This document shows, one piece after another, positions 46,785-57,836 of a stretch of DNA of 64,000 nt. The translations under genes were made by a program, and so were the position numbers. Every line of letters starts with the position of its first letter. Position 1 is the first letter of the stretch. Location of the stretch: positions 62,001 to 126,000 of the forward strand of contig SMMW01000173.1 of NCBI GenBank assembly GCA_004794655.1, written 5' to 3'. The notes beneath the pieces were generated by a model. It saw only the letters and a list, made by a program, of their open reading frames with translations, ran no database searches and had not been told where the DNA came from. The stretch comes from Marisa cornuarietis (taxonomy: Eukaryota; Mollusca; Gastropoda; Architaenioglossa; Ampullariidae).

Positions 46785-48030
46785 TCACAGTGAAGTCACC
46801 ATTCTGAAAAGATGCATCTTTAGTTTAGACTTAAAGGTGGTAAAAGAATCAGAGTGACAAAGGCTGAGGGGTAATCCATTCCAAGTTGATGGGCCTTGGT
46901 AGGAGAAAGAACTCTGCCCATACATCTTTGTCATAGCTAGTGGTACTCGCCGAAGCTTGGTGTCTGAAGATGAACGCAGAAATCGTGCGGGCGTATAGAT
47001 GGGAGTGAGTTCGGAAGGGTACTGCTTACCAGTGCTAGAAACGGTCAAGTAAGTCAAAGTGGAAAGTTTGTAAGCTATACGACCAGCGACTGCCACCCAG
47101 TGAAGAGAGCGAATAATAGGTGATATATGTTCACACTGAGATGGTCTGCAGATGATTATTCTGGATCCTTTGAAGTCTGTCAAACTTGGGAATTCCAGCT
47201 AAAAGAGAATTACAATAGTCCATCCTCAAGAGCACAAAACACAGATTAGAGTTTTAGTTGCATCAGTGGTGAGATAATGACAAATTGTACTAGCCTGACT
47301 GTACAACTGTATCTACTGTTGCTAGGAATGTGTGTGTGTGTGAGAGAGAGAGAGAAAGTATTTTAACATGTATATGTATTATCTCTTGTATATCATGTAT
47401 ATGTATTATTGCTAGTACAAGCACTGTCAGGAATTGCCCTTGTGGATAAATAAAGTTGTATTGGTACTAATTCTATGAAGTTCAAGGTATGCAGTACTGC
47501 AGAGATGAGAAATATGTTGATGGAAAGTCAAATTCTGATCGAGAATGATACCCAAGCTGTGGAAAGGTGGAGAAAGGAATAGTCGAGTTTTATATAGACA
47601 AAGACTGAGGAAGAGATGGAAAACCCAGAAATTTCTTTGGACAAGTAGCAGTTCAGTCTAACTGTCATTCAGCTGCAGCCTGTTTTGGAGCATCCAGGAC
47701 TTATGTCAGCTATGCATTCCTATGTCTGTGTCAGTAGTCCAGCGAGTTCAGTAAGTGGATCTGACTGGTAAAGCTGAGTATCATCATCATAACTCACATG
47801 TGACATGGTATGGCATGGCATGACACAACATCATAAAGAGGGGACGTATACAACACAAAAAAATATTAGACTCAAGACAGACCCTTGTGGGACATCATAT
47901 TTCAAGACAGAAGCATACGAGTTCACACCATTCACAGTATGGGTTTAGTCCATGAGACAGGATCAAAACCACGACAAAGCAACATCATGAATACCAAACA
48001 TGTGCTGAAGTACAAGGACTAGTCAAAATC
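46785..48030 (-). mobile_element. LINE reverse-transcriptase relic (L2/CR1-like), split by a nested element
   Basis: Minus-strand RT pieces in order from the 5' side: DVPQGSVL (about 47900), a degenerate DDTQLY catalytic-site region (about 47785), GIILDQNLTFHQHISHLCST (about 47560), LTTDATKTL (about 47280) and RMDYCNSLLAGIPK (about 47220). The intact C-terminal frame 47183-46785 follows, with ISPIIRSLHWVAVAGRIAYK, YGQSSFSYQGPSTWNGLPLS and FKSKLKMHLF. Stops and frameshifts show it is dead. Interrupted at 47293-47460. Confidence 0.88.
47293..47460 (+). mobile_element. Nested 168-bp retroposon inside the LINE relic
   Basis: Sits between the LINE segments LCSTAYLELHRIS and LTTDATKTL, which are adjacent in intact elements. 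Flanked by near-identical repeats TTGTACTA (47285-47292) and TTGGTACTA (47461-47469), consistent with a target duplication. It contains a (GT)n(GA)n tract and ends GGATAAATAAAGTTGTA, like other 3' ends in the window. It lies opposite to its host LINE. No RNA polymerase III boxes are evident; it may be a 5'-truncated LINE. Confidence 0.75.
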
Positions 48031-48860
48031 AGACCACAGTTAACAGGAGCCTTAAAATAACCCTTTTGATAAATTCAAGTTTCTTTGCATACAAAAGAGA
48101 GGCTCAATTATGGGTGGAGAAATAGTATGGGAGGAGTTGTCCACGACCTGCTTTTGCACCCAGGCCATCCTGTACCAGCAGGTCTGTTTCGTATCAGCTG
48201 AAAAAGGTGCAAGAGTGTTCCTCTGTCTTACCTATTGGGACCTATCATACAACTATATTTAAGAATGATAAAAAAGTATGCGTGCATCATGATTTTACAA
48301 AGGAATAAAAACATAGAAAGAGAATACATTGTATGGGACGTCCTAATATGATTAAGATCTTTCAAAAGCAAAAACATTTAATTAGTATCTATTCTAATAC
48401 ATACATCACGTGATTATGCAGCACTTTTTCATGTTTTATAAACTACACAAATCTTGAGCCACAGTTTTTCAGTGGTACTTTTAACTTTCGGGGTGGAAAG
48501 GAGTTCTTATAAGGGAAGATCCTATGGCCACCTGGGAGATGATATTTGTATTTGTTTCCATGTTTGTTTGCTTCTTCCTCCTCTTTCTTTCCTTTGTTCG
48601 CAGTGCAGTGTTACATCAAAGATCTCTTGATCCAGCCCTCTAAACTAGCTGAAACTCCCACTTCAAAGACCAGGAAATATCATTTATTTCCTATATACCC
48701 TCCCAACACATGCCACTTTATGTTTATCATTTACTGAATTTACAAATGTTTTCACAAGTACCATTAATGTCAATTCTGAAAGTAATGAAATGTCCACTTG
48801 AAGCAGTATTAACTGCAAATAATGTAGCAGAAACTGCAAAAACACATCTTGTATGTGCAT

Positions 48861-48880
48861 GCACACACACACACACACAC
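48861..48880. repeat. (CA)n microsatellite
   Basis: About ten CA dinucleotides between TGCATG and TCTCTAG. Confidence 0.85.
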
Positions 48881-51529
48881 TCTCTAGCAGTAACCTGATT
48901 TAATTTATTTATTGTCATTCACAAGCTAAAAGTATCTTGGTAACTACAGTGTATGCACAAATCGTTAGTATATGTACTCAACATCTGTAATAACTAGTGA
49001 GCTATTTCGACAAGCCTTAATTCATGGCTGATAAGCAGCAGTAAGTAAGCCAAACCAGCACAGTAAAAATGGGATGGAACTGAAACAGCCTGGACAGGAA
49101 ACCTCTACAAATGGCAAAAGGACAGGGACACAGTTTAAAATGCCCCAGTCGGTAGTGTTATGCACATTAGTTTTCATCAGAATCTACAGGATATTATCCA
49201 TTTGATTTTACAGAAACTTTCACAAAATAAAGTCTATATAGAGAGATAATAATCCCATAATATTACAGCAAAAAGATTTTGCATAGTTTGAACTGATGCT
49301 AGAGGGATGAAAGATGGAATGACCAAACACTAACTGAGCGACTAAGGAGGCAAAATTTCTATGTAATATTGTCCAATATTACTATTACATGCAATAAAAT
49401 AACTGCACAAGGTAAAAAAAATAATTAAACCAGCTCTCAACTTTTCATTTTGGTTCTAGATTAGCCAGCATATGAACTACTGAGAGTATCTAAAAAACAA
49501 AACTTACAAATTTTCACAATAGCCATAAAAAACATTCACATTTTTATAGAAGTAAAGTGGATGTTGGTAGGTATCAATATTCTACTTATTTCTACTTATT
49601 AATAAACTATGCTTATTTCTATAAGACATTTTTTCTGGCCTCATATGCAGAAAGCCCTGATTGGACAATCCTGATGCTAGCATGTGAAAAATTGAATGCA
49701 GGGGCCCCCAATAGCCAGCTGTTATACAATAAGGCATTGCAATTGGGGTCTCTGCATCTGCATTTTCACACGCAGTTGTGACGATAGTCAATTAGGCTTC
49801 CTGCATACGAGTCCTGGTCTCTACTTACTAATTCCCCAATGTATAAAACCAAAATTCACAGACTGTAACGATCTTAATAAAAGACTCAAGGAGGAATGAT
49901 CTTAAGCATCCTGTTTTCCAAAGAAAAATGGGTAAAAATGAATGAAAGAAAACAGAGTGGCTTCATCTTGATACCCGACTCTGCTGTACCTGGGAGTAGC
50001 AGAGGACAGACCTTGATGGGGGCATGACCACAGGTGTCAAGGAACTAAACTGTCCTAAACTTGAATCTGAGATATATTAAAATAAGGAAACTGAAACCTT
50101 CTATTAGAATGTGTATATGTGTGTGTGTGTTTTGGGATGGTGGGGGGAAGGGAGGATTTGTGCATGCATGTATGTGCTAGTTGCTATAAAGAATAAAAAG
50201 ATAACTGTGCTCAGTGAGCCCACTACAGACAGTGAGGTTGACTGTGACTAGCACAGCTAACAAAATTACTTAGACCAACACATAAATCTAAGTTTCAAGC
50301 TGCCAACTGTCTCAATATTATAATCAGGCCTGGATATTTTATTGCTGACTGGAAACCTAATTTACTCCCTGCCTGTAGTGCAAGCCGACATGAGATTTAA
50401 AAGATTTTTTTTTTAAATCACGTTAAGAGCTGAAACAACTTGATCTCGTTTCCTTCCTACTTCAACCAACCTGGCACAGTACTGTCAACACTGAGTATTC
50501 ATGTAACAATTTCAGTAACTTTATGGTATCTGTGTTTGTATTCAGCAAACTAAGTGACCAGCTATCCAAAGTCTCAAAAGACAAAAAACACACACACATA
50601 CACAAAACACATGCTTCAACATTAGTTTGATTACACATAATATTCTAGAGATAACACATGCAAGCAATCTGAACAAAGCAGCATGGCTGTAAAAGAATGA
50701 TTCTGTTGAAACCAAGTATACTTGCCCTGGAGCCATGTTCCCACCCATATACAAGGAAACAAAGAATCTCAGTAAATTTAGTCAAAGTAGTAAGGATGAC
50801 TCATTACAGGACTCATGTGAAGTGAAACAACAGCTGGTAGTGACACATATTTTAAACTGTGCAATTCCAGGATAAAGACGCTGAGCCACCAATAGGCATT
50901 CAGGCACAGAACCCAACTGTATATCCCTTATGTAAGCCCTCAGCTGTTAGGAAGTAGCCAACATATAGTACTAACAGTCTGTACATCAAGTAAACCATTG
51001 TCCAGCTATGATCAAACTTTTCTTTTCAACAAAAAAGGACAATTGAGGTGGTATAAAATATTCCCCATTTAATTTTTTTGGTATTTGTTATCTCCATGCT
51101 TGCCAGCAACCTAGTTTTTGTGCCAGTTATGCTTGTACACTAGTTTTCCCACATTTTCATATCATATCTAGTTTTAATGGGTTTAAGGCATCTTCATGAA
51201 GAACAAGTGAGACACAAAACTAGTTTTGCATAAAATTTGCTATTACTAGGATAATGATCAGATGAAACTATCATACTTGAATATTCTAAGAAACCAACAA
51301 GGCTTCAAAGTGTACTTGAAAAGAGGAAGCACTTAGCGAATCAAATATTGCTAACATTTGCTTTAAAACTGAGTCCAACACCTCTGGCTATTTTAAAAGG
51401 ATGGCGGTGGGATAATAATTTGTTGATGTAATGAAATCGAGTACCTTGAATTTATTATATATTATCGAATACAAAAAGTATGAACTGATTAATGTTAGAA
51501 CTGCAAACTTGACCATGTATTATGATGTG

Positions 51530-51600
51530 CAGTCAAATGAAACGTAGTGGATGCCAGGCTCATATTTGCCTGGCATCTACTATGATGTTTCATTTGACTG
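51530..51600. repeat. Near-perfect inverted repeat (71-nt hairpin)
   Basis: Arm 1 is 51530-51559 (begins CAGTCAAATGAAAC, ends GGATGCCAGGC). Arm 2 is 51568-51600 (begins GCCTGGCATC, ends GTTTCATTTGACTG). The loop is 8 nt. The stem pairs about 29 bp with a single 3-nt bulge and one G:T-type mismatch. It could be a fold-back insertion or a small-RNA hairpin; no TIR family was recognised. Confidence 0.75.
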
Positions 51601-52599
51601 TCCCTCGTATTACTTCACTGATAAAAAAGTACAATACAGCTGCATTACACAGGTGGCATGCACAATACGATGTTAAGTTACATGAACAGAAGTAGTGGGT
51701 ATGAATCTATGAACCCAATTAACAGAGGGATGTGGGATGAGTTGTTCTTCCTTTAATGAAGCAGGTGATAGGATTAATAGCTACAAAAAAGTCTTGTCTC
51801 AGTTAAAATTAAGCCCTGCAAGTAAGGCTCACTGCATCATGTGCTATCTGAGTAATGTAGGCCTATTTGTTCTAAACGTAGATGTAAATGTTTCTTTTAA
51901 ACATAGAAGTCGTAATTTATTACTCTAAATTAGTCTAAAGTCTTCACTATGAGTTAGATTTTATTACTCTGCTTTAATTATATTTGAGAATATTTGTCCC
52001 ATTTTCGACATTCAGTCATCAATAATAAATTTTTCAATAATTTTGTTGATATTCTGTTCTAATGCGAGCGTGTATCGACTCTTTCTGTGCAGTCGCGTTT
52101 CGGCATACAGACTAATAGAGTTGCACTGAACTGCTAGAAACTTCCTTCCAAGTTACTATTTTACATTATGTAACAGCTAAGACGCGTTTGCATTATTGCT
52201 ATAACACAAAATAATGTGCAGGGGTGGTTCTATTTATCTACAGTAGTATTACTTTGATAGTAGAAAGTCCTCGATACGACATATTAGTTTAACAGTTTAA
52301 CTAGTTAACTGTTCGGTTGTGAAACAAAATTCCTTCAATTCACTACGTGTAAATTAATATTTTTTCTTTACTTACCTTCTTTTGAGCTCTTGCATATAGT
52401 ATATTTCCAAACGTTATGAAAAGATATAAGTTAAATACATAATTACACTTTTTATTTTAGGGTGGTAACTAGCTCCTGTCCAGATTGAGGAAGTTCTTTA
52501 CAGCTGCCTTCGACCCGATACAAAAGTAGAGTCGCTTACAGCAAGGATTATTTCACGCAGAGTAGCTTACCTTTAATACACTCTTTTGTGGGGGTGGGT

Positions 52600-53080
52600 A
52601 GACTGAGCTTTCCGGCGTCAATCGATTCGCCGAGATAGTTGATTCCACACCCGGAGGGCAATTCGCTGGCAGCTCGATAACAACAAAATTGGTATGCACC
52701 ACATTCACGTTCATGTTTCATTCATTTGCACTCAGCACCATTCAAAAGACGCACGGCCGAAACAACGAATGACAGCCTCATGGAAGCTGGACAAATTCTT
52801 TCGACAGGACATGCCTGACATCACAGTCTGTAGAGCACTTTATGGTGTCCCAACGACTTTGGAGCAGGTGGATACCACACGATGTAAGCTGCTCTTGTCC
52901 TTCACCGATAAACTGTTGTAGAAACAGATAAACGAGGACAGCACACTCTCTATATGCGATCTATAATTAAAAGAGCGAAGAAATTGGTGGGAGAGAAAGA
53001 CTTCAGTTTCCGGAGAAGGAAGAGGCGCTAGCTGTTGAGCCTTCTTCACAACAGTCTGAGTGTTGTGTGTTGACATCCCA
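52600..53080 (-). mobile_element. LINE 3' fragment (RT C-terminus), minus strand
   Basis: The frame ending at 52840 contains FLRSFNYRSHIESVLSSFIC, then FYNSLSVKDKSSLHRVVSTC and SKVVGTP. This matches the common LINE post-RT pattern (YRSCIESILTF, W/F-x-NLSVKDK, L-x-x-IV-x-x-C-x-K-VVG). After a frame change the strand continues with degenerate 3' sequence. A second LINE end on the plus strand abuts it. Confidence 0.75.
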
Positions 53081-53099
53081 GCAAAGTCGCCTTACTTAA

Positions 53100-53640
53100 T
53101 CATAGAAGTCTCTCGTTGATTCGATCACGGAGGTGTATGCAAGTTCGGGATTCGACTATTTGGCGATTCGATTACCCAGTGGTCGATCCTGCCACCGGCT
53201 ACAGACGTTGTCTGTGGACGCACACAAACAAATCGGGTTCAGACGGGACAGGCGCGCAGATTCTTACGCATCTAAAGTTCTTTTGTCTAAGGATTCACAC
53301 CCTCGCTGGGCTTCAGGATACTTTCTGATCTAAAGAAAGGCGAACTTTCAATCTTAAACACGGAACAACTTTTAGGTATTCACATAATAAGGCAAAATTC
53401 AGTCTTTAAAAAATCTAACGCCATACAAAAAATGAACTGTAAAGAAGATATTGACTGGATTCACACTGGAGTCTTTCGTTTCGGCCTTGCGACTTTTGAA
53501 TGTTACTGTGTGCGAATGAATGCAGCTGCCTGAACCATGAATGTATCTATGTTTGGTGGAGATAAACATGTTGTGGTATTGTTTTGTGCTTTCATATCGA
53601 CTGCCCTTAATTGTCCTCTGGGATAAATAAAGTTATTTTA
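53100..53640 (+). mobile_element. LINE 3' end, plus strand
   Basis: A weakly conserved C-terminal frame (53116-53328) is followed by a 3' UTR-like stretch ending TGTCCTCTGGGATAAATAAA plus GTTATTTTA at about 53640. It is head-to-head with the minus-strand fragment at 52600-53080. The 3' terminal motif is shared with 47440 and 60861. Family not assigned. Confidence 0.55.
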
Positions 53641-54679
53641 GTGTAGAAGTAGCGGTAGGGACTGGCTATTGTTGCCAGAGGTCTCACATAATATGCTTAC
53701 AAATCGATTGTCAATATCTATATTTCATTCAGTAACGTAATAAAGACTGCAAACATTAGGACAAGTCTACTACAATCTACATCACTACTTGAACATAGAG
53801 TTGTTTACACGTGAGTGGTTACAGTAAATGACGTTAATTGATCAAACTTGTACCCTGCTTCATAGAAAACATCCCTCATTCTTTAACAGAAAAGGAAAAG
53901 AAGGAAAAAACATAAGAACTTGTAGGATTATTTTATTTTTGGGTTGTGATGTTTGAGGAGGAGGGGGGATATACATGTGTGTTTATGTATAATCAACTTT
54001 TGACATGTCTCCATTTGTAAGTGTTCTTATGTGAACCGAAGACAAATTTCTGTTGACCTTTACCTTGTATAGACAATAAAGATTGATAGATTATTACTGG
54101 ATCTAAAATACTTCCCTGAGGAATTTCACTCAAAACTTTGGCTTTACATGATTTTACAGAACTACCCTTACATGATCCTATTAAAAAGCTTGTAGTACAT
54201 CTAAGCAAATTTCCACAAACTCCATTTGTGGCTAATTTAGCTTAGTTTCTCACATGGGCTAGAGTCAAAAACCTGTTTAAAGTCAAAGTACCAAATATCT
54301 ACATTCCCACTCTCACAAATACGTCACTAAGAATTTTTTATCCCTGAAACCATGCTGATGTTCTGCGTGAATTCTTTTATCTACAAAATGTTTAATTACT
54401 TACTATGGTTGAAGGGGTTTTGACTTGGCCTGCCTATCAGTGCAACCTCAAGCCTATATACTGTGTTTTGTGAGTATTAAGAAAAAGAAAATATTGAGCT
54501 TCAAAGAAAAGAGACATTTATATATATATATTTTTTTTTTACCAAAAATGACATCTGATGTGGTTGAATTGATTCCTGTGGTGGTATAATCAGCATGGGG
54601 TCATATTGGCCAACCACCATACACGTGCCCACCCATTGGGCAACAAAAATACTTACAGGGCTTCTACATACTATGTGTA

Positions 54680-54780
54680 TGATGATGATGATGAAGTTAA
54701 TTTGTATAGCGCTTTTTCCGACCATTTGAGGGAGGCTCACGCTTTACTAAAAAGAAAAACACACAAACATAATAATAATG
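54680..54780 (-). mobile_element. Short repeat fragment sharing the TATAGCGC end motif
   Basis: (GAT)n followed by AAGTTAATTTGTATAGCGCT. This is the reverse complement of the type of end seen at 41070-41110 (AGCGCTATA...TTTAATAATAA). Probably a truncated copy of a related repeat in opposite orientation. Confidence 0.5.
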
Positions 54781-55161
54781 GATGCTGATCTCAAAAACAG
54801 TAAGTTTCAGTGCTCTTATCATTATTTACGTTCACTCCCTTCCCGCCAGCACCGGACTTTCCTTTGAAGTTGATCTACGCAAAGGAAGGATCAGTATATT
54901 CAGTATGTGAAATGTCTTGAATTTCAAGTGCAGGCCAGTTTTTTTTCATCAGATTATTGAAGTTTTAGGGCAACACAGTTGAGAACAGAGCACAGTCCTG
55001 GCACTGAAGAAGCGAAGGCGACAGCAGTCAGTAACACGCACGGATGCAGAATGACATGAACACATCTGTCAGCAGACGACATCGCTGAAGCGCATAGATC
55101 CAGAATCTAATCCACAGAACATGTAGCAACCTATGCGGTTCATAAAGGGAATAGCATATAA

Positions 55162-55491
55162 CTATATGCATGCACAAAAAATCTCAGACCTTCTGGTGTG
55201 TAATCGTAGATACCAGACAAAGAAATTCCTAAAGATATCTATAACCGAGTGGTGGAGTGTCAGCAAACCTTCTCCCACACACTCAGAGGCAGGAAATAGC
55301 CAGCAAGTGTATGACCCTTTAATAAGGGAGCTTGAACAATTGCCATGGCTGCATCCCTTCACAGCAAGTTCACTGTCGCGTCGTCGGAGGTGGTAAAGCG
55401 CTGAAGCGCTCTTCTCAACTTTGTATGTTGTCCCGTCAACAAACACTGGCCTTCCCTTTACCTCTCCACAAAAAGATACATCAAATGGCAA
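55162..55491 (-). other. Open reading frame of unknown nature (109 codons)
   Basis: A minus-strand frame containing GEVKGRPVFVDGTTYKVEKS, a basic YHLRRRDSEL and ECVGEGLLTL. It lies in a locally GC/CpG-richer block (about 54950-55480) that looks foreign to the AT-rich background, so it may be part of an uncharacterised repeat. I recognise no domain and see no clear splice context. It should not be read as a confirmed gene. Confidence 0.25.
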
Positions 55492-57579
55492 TACATAATC
55501 TTTTCTTTTTAATTTCTAGTGCTATTATGCATAATTTACACTTTTTCTGATGTTGATAAACTTGATAGAACCAAATTCTTTTAAAATTTAATCTTCAATG
55601 CCAGTCATTCTTTCAATCTGAGCAACATTCATTCAGAAAGAAAACATCACCTGATGAGATTCTTTGCATTTTATTTCTTACACATTATTCTGACACCCAA
55701 AGGTGCAAGGCCATACAAAACCAATATAATTAGGTGAAATTTCTACAGTATTATGCAGCCTGCCAATAATGACTTGTACAGCAACTGCAGTTAAGCTGTA
55801 AGCTAATAGAAAATGATAATGAAGACAGCCGATGAACATATCAACACGATTTGGTGTCATGGCCAACGTTTGCTTCCATTACAAACACACGGCAGCCTCT
55901 ATTCATACATGAAAAGGAATGGTATTGAAGAAATATATTATCCTTTCTCAAATTCAATTTTACATTGAGATGAACTGACGGGCAAAAGAGTAATAGCTAC
56001 AAAAAATAACTGGTGGGGTGAAGAAACCAAAGAACTGTTAACATATATCGGTAAAAAATAAGTTAATCTGAAGGTATTCCTGTACAGCTGGTGGCACCGA
56101 TTAAACACATTTATAGGTTAATCATGCACCACTATCTCTTATTTTTCACTACACACTGGTTGAGATATCACACAGTAAAGGCTACTTTTCACTTTATTTA
56201 AGCCTAAAATAAGTTTATTTAAAAAAAAAATGAAAACTGAAAACAAAAATGTATGATGAAGAAGGAAAAAAATGAAATCTTTGAAAATGCTGATGTGGAA
56301 ACTAGATGTAAGCATTAAGTTATGTAACTTGGTAAATGACATCAAAACTATATAAAGCCTAGCCTAAAAGAACTGACCAATACATGTGATATATTATCTG
56401 TCCACAGATATTTCATACCTGTGGTTTAAGAAATAAGGAAAAATCAAACACACCATTATACTCTTGCAAGAAGAAATATGATAATATGATCATTTTATAC
56501 AGAAATAAATGAACTAGGCTTAAAAAAAAACATGCAATGCACAATGGGGAAAAAGCACCATGTGCTTGGGCTTTTTCGAACAATGTGCACATGTATTGGT
56601 CATCATGGTCAAGGAAAACACAACCGTTTAGCATCCACATACCTGCGTGTCTGCCGGAATCCACATTCTCACACTTCATCAAGTTTAGCACCAAGCTAAT
56701 CCAGCACAATTTTTCCTCTTGTTCAGTGGCTAATCACAATATGTAAAGCTCTTTGCCATTTCTAATGCAAGCAGCACATGCGCACACGCATCCAGTACAT
56801 CGCCACCATGATCTGAAAAATGCTTTGTACATCAAGAAATTTAAAAAAAAACCATCTAGTGCGGGTAAAAATCTACCAAAACATAGATGAGAAAGCAGAC
56901 CACAGGAATATCGGTAAAACAATTTAGTAGCAGCAGCAACCTTCGGTCTTATTCTTATCTATGTTGCAGTAGTGAATTTATACTTCATCGTGCTTTTCGT
57001 CGATGTTTCCACACTAAGACAGCTACTCCTTCAAACAAAACACTAACCATGCATTTGCCACCTCAGCATGATTGTGTGTCGAACAAGACAGTAACAATAA
57101 ATAATCCTCCTTAAATATTCATTGCAGCCAGTTGCCAGCACAGCCACGTAGCTGGATAATCACTTGATCAGCTGAAGCACTTTGGAACACGAGCAACTGG
57201 TAACAAGCAAATAGTAACACCTGGAGCCAGCCACTCTCATTTGGAGGCACAAACAGGAGGGTGTTAGCACTGTGCACAACATCAAACAGTCCTCTGCACA
57301 TTTAGCTTGGGAGCAGGCAAAGGGCAAGGAGGCAGATCTGCAAGTGCATGGTGGAGGGGGTGAGGGAAATGGGCAGTTTCTCAAAGGGAGACAAGGGGAG
57401 ATTAGCAAGAGTGAGGAGTGGTTTTCTCTGGCAGCTCCAAGTCATAAACGGATGCAGATCATCTTTCAAGCACATACTTCTCGTCTGCTTCATGAAAGAC
57501 TTGCAAAGGTAAGAAAAGAAAAAATCACTATAAAGAAGAAAACTGTTCTAATCTGACAGTCCTCTGTCACAGTACAAGA

Positions 57580-57836
57580 TTACTTCTTCTTGGCAGGAGA
57601 ACTCCTAGGAATCCGTGAAATTTTGGTGTGTGTGGCAGTAGGTAATGTGACAGTACGTGTCTGAACGACATGGGTCTGGTAAGTCAAGGTTGTGTCCTTG
57701 CGGCCACCGACACTACGTTTCTCGGCCTGCACGGTGGTGAACACCTCCTGGTCACGCTCATCAGAGCCTTCGCTGCCTGTCCGACTCTCAGGCCTGCTGC
57801 CAGTTCCAGTGCTGGCATGACTGGAAGCCTGACTCA
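57580..57836 (-). CDS. MACF1: Spectraplakin terminal exon with SxIP motif
   Basis: 257 nt, phase 1 to the TAA at 57582-57580. It contains [20 protein letters not shown], matching the GSR(P/A)-x-SR-x-GS-x-xSD signature of spectraplakin tails, and ends [14 protein letters not shown]. Acceptor CTGTACAG. Confidence 0.92.

Larger units (their letters stand above)
45795..57579. other. SYK upstream / spectraplakin downstream interval
   Basis: No coding exon assigned in about 11.8 kb. It should contain the SYK promoter and non-coding first exon(s) and the 3' UTR of the spectraplakin next to 57579. A minus-strand AATAAA near 55671 could end a UTR of about 1.9 kb. The interval is heavily populated by retroelement remains, described separately. 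Candidate minus-strand donors for SYK leader exons are at 52570 (TAAAG/GTAAGC) and 52375 (AGAAG/GTAAGT); neither is proven. Confidence 0.5.

Noticed and set aside
53116..53328. Plus-strand frame as a host gene
   Set aside because: Followed by a LINE-type 3' UTR and terminus and next to another LINE fragment; best explained as a degenerate LINE C-terminus.
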